Shown here: piece after piece, positions 1-5,052 of the stretch
Numbering within the stretch: position 1 is the stretch's first letter
How the letters are laid out: every line of letters starts with the position of its first letter
DNA from: Flavobacterium sp.
Lineage (GTDB): Bacteria; Bacteroidota; Bacteroidia; Flavobacteriales; Flavobacteriaceae
Assembly: GCA_030682755.1 (NCBI GenBank)
Contig: JAUXNR010000439.1
Span: forward strand, 1 to 5,052
Length of the DNA stretch: 5,052 nucleotides
Direction: 5' to 3'
Position numbers and translations under genes: made by a program
Notes under the pieces: generated by a model
What the model saw: the letters and a program-made list of their open reading frames with translations, nothing else
Databases searched by the model: none
What the model was told of the DNA's origin: nothing

Positions 1-839
1 ATGATGGCTTCATCCATTTTTTCATTGGCTTGATGTATGAGTATTTTCTTAACCTGAGAAATGTCAATTCCACTGGCATCTAAACACGAAGCCATGGCTT
101 TTGGTACTTGGCTTAAAGCAAATTCGTAAATTTTACGTCCATGCATTTTGATGTAACGAACATCAGGATGATGCTCGTCATTAAATGACTTCCCAAAAAA
201 TAAATAATAAGCTTCGTCATAAGTATAAGATGCTGTTTCGTGGGCTAAAATTCCGCCTTCATCTTCTGTTGCTTCAATAATTGTTGCACCGGCTCCATCA
301 GAATAAATCATAGAATCTCTGTCGTGCATATCTACAACACGAGATAAGGTTTCGGCTCCAATGACCAAACATTTTTTTGCCATTCCAGCTCTAATGTATG
401 CTTGTGCTTGTATAACACCTTCAACCCAACCAGGACAACCAAAAAGCATATCATAAGCCACACATTTTGGGTTTTTAATTCGTAAATTGAATTTAACTCT
501 TGTGGCTAAAGAAGGTAGTAAATCGGCTTGAATGGCTCCTTTTTTAACATCGCCAAAATTGTGAGCAAAGATAATATAGTCTAAAGTTTCAGGGTCAACA
601 TTAGCATTTTCAATTGCTTTTTGGGCAGCAATTGTTGCAATATCGGATGTGTTTAAATCATCTGTAACATAACGACGTTCTTCTATTCCGGTAATGTCTC
701 TAAACTTTTCTGCAATGATTTCATTGGGTTGCGGAAAAGGAGTTCCGTCGTCATTTAAAAACACATGTTTAGCAAAATCAGCATTAGTTACTATTTCAGT
801 TGGAATGTAACTTCCGGAACCGGTTATTTTTATATTCAT
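1..839 (-). CDS. FabH-like 3-oxoacyl-ACP synthase III family protein (partial, C-terminus missing)
   Basis: A thiolase-fold ketoacyl synthase of the KAS III type, expected to join an acyl primer to a malonyl-ACP-type extender in the cytoplasm. The reading frame opens at the ATG at 839-837 and stays open for 279 codons to the left edge. The first residues (MNIKITGSGSYIPTEIVTNA) match the usual FabH opening. The catalytic cysteine is Cys135 in FGCPGW, and the catalytic histidine is His269 in IHQANEKM. The SDGAGA motif at 180-185 is also typical. The third catalytic residue, an Asn about 30 residues after the His, lies beyond the edge. Family members are roughly 330-370 residues, so about 50-90 are missing. 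The Trp-containing DEW segment near residue 32 of E. coli FabH is absent; instead there is a longer loop before ITGIEERR. A specialised paralogue is therefore as likely as the housekeeping FabH, and no symbol is given. A good promoter lies upstream and no other fatty-acid genes are visible. Confidence 0.92.
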   Translation of the reverse strand, partial: MNIKITGSGSYIPTEIVTNADFAKHVFLNDDGTPFPQPNEIIAEKFRDITGIEERRYVTDDLNTSDIATIAAQKAIENANVDPETLDYIIFAHNFGDVKKGAIQADLLPSLATRVKFNLRIKNPKCVAYDMLFGCPGWVEGVIQAQAYIRAGMAKKCLVIGAETLSRVVDMHDRDSMIYSDGAGATIIEATEDEGGILAHETASYTYDEAYYLFFGKSFNDEHHPDVRYIKMHGRKIYEFALSQVPKAMASCLDASGIDISQVKKILIHQANEKMDEAI

Positions 840-902
840 AATAAGGGTCAATTATAGGACTAAATTATTAATTTAAATCTTTATAAATTAAGAAATACTT
901 AA

Positions 903-932
903 CAAAATTATTTTAATTACGAAATATTCAAA
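903..932 (-). promoter_or_regulatory. Bacteroidota-type promoter for the FabH-like gene
   Basis: Read on the minus strand, TTTG (932-929) is followed by an 18-bp spacer and TAATTTTG (910-903). This fits the primary sigma factor consensus described for Bacteroides and Flavobacterium (TTG or TTTG at -33, TAnnTTTG at -7). It is the only place in the window's intergenic DNA where both elements were found at accepted spacing. Transcription would begin near 896-900, giving a leader of about 60 nt before the ATG at 839. That leader is very AT-rich and has no obvious structure. Confidence 0.6.
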
Positions 933-954
933 AAACAAGTATAAAATTTGTCTT
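932..954 (-). terminator. Possible weak terminator after the hemoglobin gene
   Basis: Read on the minus strand, AAGACAA (954-948) can pair with TTGTTTT (938-932) across a 9-nt loop, with one G-U pair, and the 3' arm runs into a T tract. It starts 5 nt after the hemoglobin stop codon, the right place for a terminator. The stem is short, AT-rich and overlaps the -33 element of the next promoter, so it may be a chance pairing. Confidence 0.25.
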
Positions 955-958
955 ACTC

Positions 959-1342
959 TCAACTATTGGTTTTATTCTGAGCGATTTTAATCTGCATTAC
1001 TGTTGCAATACTTAATGCTTGTGTTTTTATTTGTTCTGCTTTTGGTCCTTTGAAGTTCTCATCAACTGCATTGTTAAAATGATTCAACCAAATTTTAAAT
1101 AATTCAGGAGATAGATATTCTTTTTCATTTACATCCAAATGTATTTGTGTCAAATTTTTGGAATATCCTCCCGTTCCTAAAACCCCTTGTGACCAGAATG
1201 TGACTAATATTGGTAAATGTTCCTCTAGTTTTATTTTTACCACATCTGTAAAAATGTAACTTATGGAATCATCTGCCAGTAGTTTTTTATAAAATTCATC
1301 TACTAGCAAATATAAATCTTCTTGGGTTTGGATGTCGGGCAT
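959..1342 (-). CDS. Group III truncated hemoglobin
   Basis: A small cytoplasmic heme protein of the 2-over-2 globin fold, group III, like Campylobacter Ctb. Proteins of this group bind O2 and NO; the physiological role here is unknown. From the ATG at 1342-1340 it has 127 residues, the usual length. Key residues in this numbering are Tyr18 (helix B position 10), His42 in EHLP (distal E7), His68 in IHLDVN (proximal heme ligand, F8) and Trp85 in WLNHF (G8). The FWSQGVLGTGGYSKN segment (49-63) and the AVDENFKG segment (92-99) are hallmarks of the group. The frame extends six codons further to a TTG at 1360, but that TTG lies inside the palindrome, whereas MPDI resembles the start of relatives. 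The gene follows gcvP on the same strand after a 71-bp spacer with no promoter match, so co-transcription is possible. The stop is TGA at 961-959. Confidence 0.93.
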   Translation of the reverse strand: MPDIQTQEDLYLLVDEFYKKLLADDSISYIFTDVVKIKLEEHLPILVTFWSQGVLGTGGYSKNLTQIHLDVNEKEYLSPELFKIWLNHFNNAVDENFKGPKAEQIKTQALSIATVMQIKIAQNKTNS

Positions 1343-1353
1343 AATTTTATTTA

Positions 1354-1404
1354 GTTTCAAGTTTCAGATTTCAAGTTAAAAACCTGAAACCTGAAACTTG
1401 AAAC
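1354..1404 (-). repeat. 51-nt heptamer-built palindrome (hairpin) between gcvP and the hemoglobin gene
   Basis: Two 24-nt arms (1354-1377 and 1381-1404) are inverted copies of each other around an AAA centre, with 22 of 24 positions complementary. The two mismatches (1368/1390 and 1374/1384) become G-U pairs in RNA read from the minus strand, so that RNA can form an unbroken 24-bp stem with a 3-nt loop. Each arm is built of tandem 7-mers: CTGAAAC, CTGAAAC and TTGAAAC on the right, with the inverted counterpart on the left. It starts 9 nt after the gcvP stop and ends 11 nt before the hemoglobin ATG. No T tract follows (next comes TAAATAAAATT), so it is not a classical intrinsic terminator. It may belong to a dispersed intergenic repeat family, may protect the gcvP mRNA 3' end, or may reduce hemoglobin expression. 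The function is inferred; the structure is seen directly. Confidence 0.85.
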
Positions 1405-1413
1405 ATTTATTAT

Positions 1414-4257
1414 TTACATGTATGCTTCAATTGGAGCACAACTACAAACTAAATTTCTATCGCCATAAGCATCATCTACACGACGCACACTAGGCCAAAA
1501 TTTGTTTTCTGCAATATATTCTAATGGGAATGCTGCTTTTTCTCTGCTGTAAGGCATGTTCCAATCATCAGCTGTCAACATATTCAGCGTATGAGGTGCA
1601 TTTTTCATTACATTATTTGGATTGTCTGAAGTGGCTTCTTCAATTTCTTTTCGGATTGAAATCATGGCATCACAAAAACGGTCTAATTCAGCTAAATCTT
1701 CAGATTCTGTTGGTTCCACCATTAATGTTCCAGCCACAGGGAAAGAAACTGTTGGAGCGTGGAATCCATAATCCATTAAACGTTTAGCAATATCCGTTAC
1801 TTCAATACCTTTTTGTTTGAATGAACGACAATCTAAAATCATTTCGTGAGCCGCTCTTCCACACTCTCCTGTATATAAAATTGGATAATGATTTTCTAAA
1901 CGAGCTTTCATGTAATTGGCATTCAAGATGGCATACTGTGTAGCATTCTTTAAACCTTCAGCACCCAACATGGTGATGTAGCCATACGAAATTAAACAAA
2001 CCAAAGCCGATCCATAAGGAGCAGAAGAAATGGCTGTTATTGCTTGACTTCCTCCTGTTGGAATGATTGGATTGGTTGGTAAAAACGGAACTAATTTTTC
2101 GTTTACACAAATCGGTCCAACACCCGGGCCGCCACCGCCATGAGGAATAGCGAATGTTTTGTGAAGGTTTAGGTGACAAACATCAGCACCAATAGTTGCC
2201 GGATTGGTTAAACCAACCTGAGCATTCATGTTGGCACCATCCATATATACTAAACCGCCATTGTCATGAATAATTTTTGTGATTTCACAAATTGCACTTT
2301 CAAAAACACCGTGAGTTGAAGGATAAGTGACCATCAAACACGAAAGATTTGCTGCGTGTTGAATGGCTTTTGCTCTCAAGTCTTCTACGTCAATATTTCC
2401 GTTTTCCATGGTTTTGGTTACAATGATTTCCATGCCTGCCATTGCTGCAGAAGCCGGATTGGTTCCGTGTGCCGAAGCTGGAATTAAACACACATTTCTG
2501 TGATTATCACCTCTTGATAAATGATAAGCTCGAATAGCCATTAAACCGGCATATTCACCTTGAGCACCAGAATTGGGTTGTAATGTTGTGCCTTGAAATC
2601 CGGTTACTACATTCAATTGTTGCTCTAGTTTTTTCAACATGATTTGATAACCTTCTGCTTGTTCGATTGGAGCAAAAGGGTGAATGCTGTTCCAATTTGC
2701 CATGGATAAAGGCAACATTTCGGCAGCAGCATTTAATTTCATCGTACAAGAACCTAACGAAATCATAGAATGATTTAACGATAAATCTTTGCGTTCTAAT
2801 TTTTTAATATAACGCATCAATTGACTCTCTGAATGATGGTTGTTGAAAACGTCATGTTGTAAAAATGAAGAAGTTCTTTCCAATTTTTCAGGAACCATTG
2901 ACTCATTAGTTAATTGACTAATTGTCACATTCTCTTTGCCAACTGCTTCAGCAAAAATACTGATGATTTGGTTAATGTCTTTTATTGAAGTTGTTTCGTT
3001 TACAGAAATTGAGATTGTATCAGCATCTACATAAAAGAAATTTACTTCATTTTTTTCAGCAATTGCTTTTACTTTTTGAGCATCTGCTTTTGCAGAAATA
3101 GTATCAAAGAAAGCAGAATTGGTTTGATAAACACCTAATTTATTTAAGCTATCTGCTAAAGTAACAGCAGAAGCATGTACTTTATCGGCAATGTATTTTA
3201 ATCCTTTTGGGCCGTGATAAACAGCATACATTCCCGCCATAACTGCTAATAAAACCTGAGCGGTACAGATGTTTGAGGTTGCTTTCTCACGTTTAATATG
3301 TTGTTCGCGAGTACCAAGAGCCATACGTAAAGCTCTATTCCCATTTACATCAATAGAAACCCCAATAATTCTTCCGGGCATGGAACGTTTGTACTCTTCT
3401 TTAGTGGCAAAGTAGGCTGCATGTGGCCCGCCATAACCCATTGGTATTCCAAATCGTTGTGTGGTACCCACTACAACTGAGGCTCCCATTTCACCTGGAG
3501 AAGTTAATTTGGCTAATGATAAAATATCTGCAGCAACAGCTACTTTAATTTCATTTTCTGCTGCTTTTGCAATAAAAGCAGCATAATCATTTACTTGTCC
3601 AAATTTTCCGGGATATTGCAAAATAGCTCCAAAAAAATCTGTTGAAAAATCAAAAGTTTCATGATTTCCAACAACTAATTCAATCTTTAAAGGAGTTGAA
3701 CGCGTTTGTAAAACGGATAAGGTTTGTGGTAAAATTTCTTCAGAAACAAAGAATTTGGTTACGTTATTTTTCTTTTGATCACGTGTTCTAACATCATATA
3801 AAAGAGCCATTGCTTCTGCAGCGGCAGTTCCTTCGTCTAACAGAGAAGCGTTGGCAATTTCCATTCCGGTTAATTCGATAACCATGGTTTGAAAATTCAG
3901 AATAGCTTCTAAACGACCTTGAGCAATTTCGGCTTGATAAGGCGTATAAGCGGTGTACCAACCCGGATTTTCAAAAATATTTCTTTGAATAACAGCAGGC
4001 ACAATCGTTGGATGATAACCCAAACCGATATAAGATTTGAATACTTTATTTTTTTTGCCTAATTCCTGAATATGATTCAAATACTCATATTCTGTCATGG
4101 CAGGTTCTAAACCTAAGTCTTTTTTTAATCGAATGTCATCCGGAATGGTTTCAAAAATGAGTTGGTCAAAACTTTCAACTCCAATGGTTTTAAACATGTG
4201 ATTTAAGTCGCTCTCACGTGGACCTAAATGGCGTAAAGCAAATGCATCTGTTTTCAT
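1414..4257 (-). CDS. gcvP: Glycine dehydrogenase (decarboxylating), P protein of the glycine cleavage system
   Basis: A cytoplasmic PLP enzyme that decarboxylates glycine and passes the aminomethyl group to the lipoyl arm of the H protein. Together with the T and L proteins this gives CO2, ammonia, NADH and methylene-tetrahydrofolate. It is complete at 947 residues, close to the E. coli enzyme (957), and is the single-chain form, not the split GcvPA/GcvPB type. The N-terminal half (about 1-440) opens with RHLGP (9-13) and carries [14 protein letters not shown] (104-117). The C-terminal half (about 460-947) holds the active site: SAHGTNPAS (596-603), DGANMNAQ (673-680, with Asp673 expected to contact the PLP ring nitrogen), and the PLP lysine Lys700 in NLHKTF, followed by a glycine-rich loop (707-714). 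The end, [15 protein letters not shown], is typical. The ATG at 4257-4255 begins a conserved N-terminus; an A-rich stretch (AAGAAAA) precedes it. The genes for the T, H and L proteins are not in this window. Confidence 0.99.
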   Translation of the reverse strand: MKTDAFALRHLGPRESDLNHMFKTIGVESFDQLIFETIPDDIRLKKDLGLEPAMTEYEYLNHIQELGKKNKVFKSYIGLGYHPTIVPAVIQRNIFENPGWYTAYTPYQAEIAQGRLEAILNFQTMVIELTGMEIANASLLDEGTAAAEAMALLYDVRTRDQKKNNVTKFFVSEEILPQTLSVLQTRSTPLKIELVVGNHETFDFSTDFFGAILQYPGKFGQVNDYAAFIAKAAENEIKVAVAADILSLAKLTSPGEMGASVVVGTTQRFGIPMGYGGPHAAYFATKEEYKRSMPGRIIGVSIDVNGNRALRMALGTREQHIKREKATSNICTAQVLLAVMAGMYAVYHGPKGLKYIADKVHASAVTLADSLNKLGVYQTNSAFFDTISAKADAQKVKAIAEKNEVNFFYVDADTISISVNETTSIKDINQIISIFAEAVGKENVTISQLTNESMVPEKLERTSSFLQHDVFNNHHSESQLMRYIKKLERKDLSLNHSMISLGSCTMKLNAAAEMLPLSMANWNSIHPFAPIEQAEGYQIMLKKLEQQLNVVTGFQGTTLQPNSGAQGEYAGLMAIRAYHLSRGDNHRNVCLIPASAHGTNPASAAMAGMEIIVTKTMENGNIDVEDLRAKAIQHAANLSCLMVTYPSTHGVFESAICEITKIIHDNGGLVYMDGANMNAQVGLTNPATIGADVCHLNLHKTFAIPHGGGGPGVGPICVNEKLVPFLPTNPIIPTGGSQAITAISSAPYGSALVCLISYGYITMLGAEGLKNATQYAILNANYMKARLENHYPILYTGECGRAAHEMILDCRSFKQKGIEVTDIAKRLMDYGFHAPTVSFPVAGTLMVEPTESEDLAELDRFCDAMISIRKEIEEATSDNPNNVMKNAPHTLNMLTADDWNMPYSREKAAFPLEYIAENKFWPSVRRVDDAYGDRNLVCSCAPIEAYM

Positions 4258-4296
4258 GTATTTTCTTAAGGTAAAATGTGTGTTGTTTTAAGCACA

Positions 4297-4304
4297 CAAA
4301 AGTA
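4297..4304 (-). promoter_or_regulatory. Possible -7 promoter element for gcvP
   Basis: Read on the minus strand, TACTTTTG fits the Bacteroidota -7 consensus TAnnTTTG exactly. It would place the transcription start about 30-35 nt before the gcvP ATG. The nearest TTG upstream (4335-4333) is 28 bp away, longer than the usual 17-23, so only half of the promoter is convincing. Confidence 0.4.
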
Positions 4305-4390
4305 ATTATTACTATTGTAATTTTTCGTTAAACAAGGACTAATATTTTTAGAATTTTTCAACCAAAAAGGGGTTTTATTAACAGAAGTGG

Positions 4391-4398
4391 TATTTTTG
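4391..4398 (+). promoter_or_regulatory. Possible -7 promoter element immediately before the membrane-protein gene
   Basis: TATTTTTG matches TAnnTTTG and is the only such match on the plus strand between gcvP and the divergent gene. It ends 4 bp before the GTG start codon, so transcription from it would begin at or within the start codon and give a leaderless mRNA. No TTG lies at the right distance upstream. T-rich matches are common in such AT-rich DNA, so this is tentative. Confidence 0.25.
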
Positions 4399-4402
4399 CA
4401 AG

Positions 4403-5052
4403 GTGAGAAAGCTTAAAGCCTTATTTGATTTTTATATAAACGCTTCCATTCATGTGGCATTTGCTGTAGCTGCATTAGTTCGGGTTACCCAAATTTCCTT
4501 GCAATTGGATACGAATCAATCCGTTTTAGGACTCGTTTTTTTTGGAACAATTGTAGGCTATAATTTTTTAAAATATTTTGAAGCGTTTCAAAATGGAACT
4601 TTTGATTTAAACACAAATCGGTATTTGGTTGGACTTACTTTTTTTTCTCTTACAGCCACAACTTTTTATTTTTTACAATTGAATAATGCTTTTCAAATTT
4701 ATTTTGTAAAAGTTGGATTATTGGTTGTAACCTATCCTTTTTTGAGAAAATATGGTTTTTGGAAATTGTTTTTAGTAAGTTTTTGTGTAACAATCATAAC
4801 GGTTTATATTCCTGTTTTAGAGCAAAATATTTTTTTAAAAAGCGAGAAAATTATTTTACTTCAGCGGTTTTTAATTGTCGTTTCTTTATTGATTCCGTTT
4901 GAAATTTTAGACAGTAAAACAGATGCGGTTTCTTTGAAAACCATACCGCAACGTTTTGGGATTTTTAGAACCAAATTGTTCGGAGTTGGTTTGTTGATTC
5001 CTATTGTTTTATTAGAATTTTTTAAAGATAAATTTGAAATTTCAACAGTTAT
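4403..5052 (+). CDS. Multi-pass membrane protein resembling the UbiA prenyltransferase superfamily (partial, C-terminus missing)
   Basis: The frame is open from the GTG at 4403 to the right edge: 216 codons with no stop. It is the only plausible start: an in-frame TAA lies at 4379-4381, no other start codon falls between, and the RKLKALFDFYINASIHVA opening looks like a natural N-terminus. The product is strongly hydrophobic, with about six or seven candidate membrane segments (roughly 13-34, 41-57, 74-92, 97-113, 120-139, 150-167 and 190-207). The segment PFEILDSKTDAVSLKTIPQRFG (165-186) resembles the second aspartate-rich motif of UbiA enzymes, here keeping only Asp170 and Asp174. The first motif (NDxxDxxxD in active enzymes) seems to be replaced by YNFLKYFE (53-60), with no aspartates. 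A UbiA-like fold without normal prenyl-diphosphate chemistry is the best guess. The family assignment rests on pattern memory and could be wrong; the membrane character is secure. The gene diverges from gcvP across 145 bp. Confidence 0.7.
   Translation, partial: MRKLKALFDFYINASIHVAFAVAALVRVTQISLQLDTNQSVLGLVFFGTIVGYNFLKYFEAFQNGTFDLNTNRYLVGLTFFSLTATTFYFLQLNNAFQIYFVKVGLLVVTYPFLRKYGFWKLFLVSFCVTIITVYIPVLEQNIFLKSEKIILLQRFLIVVSLLIPFEILDSKTDAVSLKTIPQRFGIFRTKLFGVGLLIPIVLLEFFKDKFEISTV

Noticed and set aside
1354..1404. CRISPR repeat or classical intrinsic terminator
   Set aside because: There are no spaced direct repeats, only one palindrome with an AAA centre, and no T tract follows the stem in the direction of transcription.
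1524..1787. 87-codon open frame on the plus strand
   Set aside because: It lies entirely antisense to the conserved 3' part of gcvP, and its Cys- and Leu-rich translation resembles no known family; it is a by-product of gcvP codon use.
1958..2179. 73-codon open frame on the minus strand in another frame of gcvP
   Set aside because: It overlaps the PLP-lysine and glycine-rich loop region of gcvP. The translation is rich in Trp, Cys and Ser and shows no domain.
2555..2749. 64-codon open frame on the minus strand in another frame of gcvP
   Set aside because: It sits inside the conserved core of gcvP, with no start context and no recognisable product.
4258..4402. Glycine riboswitch upstream of gcvP
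   Set aside because: The leader between the predicted start site and the ATG is only about 30-35 nt and AT-rich, far too short for a glycine aptamer; no aptamer-like helices were seen.
1..5052. tRNA, rRNA or mobile element sequences
   Set aside because: The intergenic gaps are 119, 71 and 145 bp and AT-rich, with no cloverleaf, no transposase frame and no terminal inverted repeats with target duplications.

Overview
The window reads as an ordinary chromosomal stretch from a member of the Bacteroidota, most likely the family Flavobacteriaceae (Flavobacterium or a close relative). The evidence is the AT-rich sequence, the lack of clear Shine-Dalgarno sequences before the start codons, matches to the Bacteroidota promoter signature (TTG, then TAnnTTTG), and proteins of flavobacterial character. 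The genus assignment is inference, since no database search was possible.

Layout. Three genes lie on the minus strand, so they are read from right to left: gcvP (4257 to 1414), a group III truncated hemoglobin (1342 to 959), and a FabH-like ketoacyl synthase (839 to beyond the left edge). A fourth gene, on the plus strand, diverges from gcvP at 4403 and runs off the right edge. It encodes a multi-pass membrane protein resembling the UbiA prenyltransferase superfamily, with a degenerate active site. The 145-bp divergent region (4258-4402) must hold the promoters for both directions. Each strand has one match to the -7 element there, but no good -33 partner was found.

The 71-bp gcvP/hemoglobin spacer is almost filled by a 51-nt palindrome of heptamer units (1354-1404). 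In RNA read from the minus strand it can form a fully paired 24-bp stem. No promoter match was seen in the spacer, so the hemoglobin may depend on read-through from gcvP past or through this hairpin. The 119-bp gap before the ketoacyl synthase gene has the best promoter match in the window (TTTG, 18 bp, TAATTTTG), so that gene is probably transcribed separately.

Function. GcvP is the decarboxylating subunit of the glycine cleavage system. The other genes have no obvious biochemical link to it. The hemoglobin is a small soluble heme protein, the ketoacyl synthase condenses acyl groups, and the role of the membrane protein is unknown. No mobile elements, CRISPR arrays, tRNAs or rRNAs were seen, and no clearly new multi-gene system. 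The most notable points are the heptamer palindrome, the likely hemoglobin start site, and the UbiA-like protein that has lost most of its aspartate motif residues.
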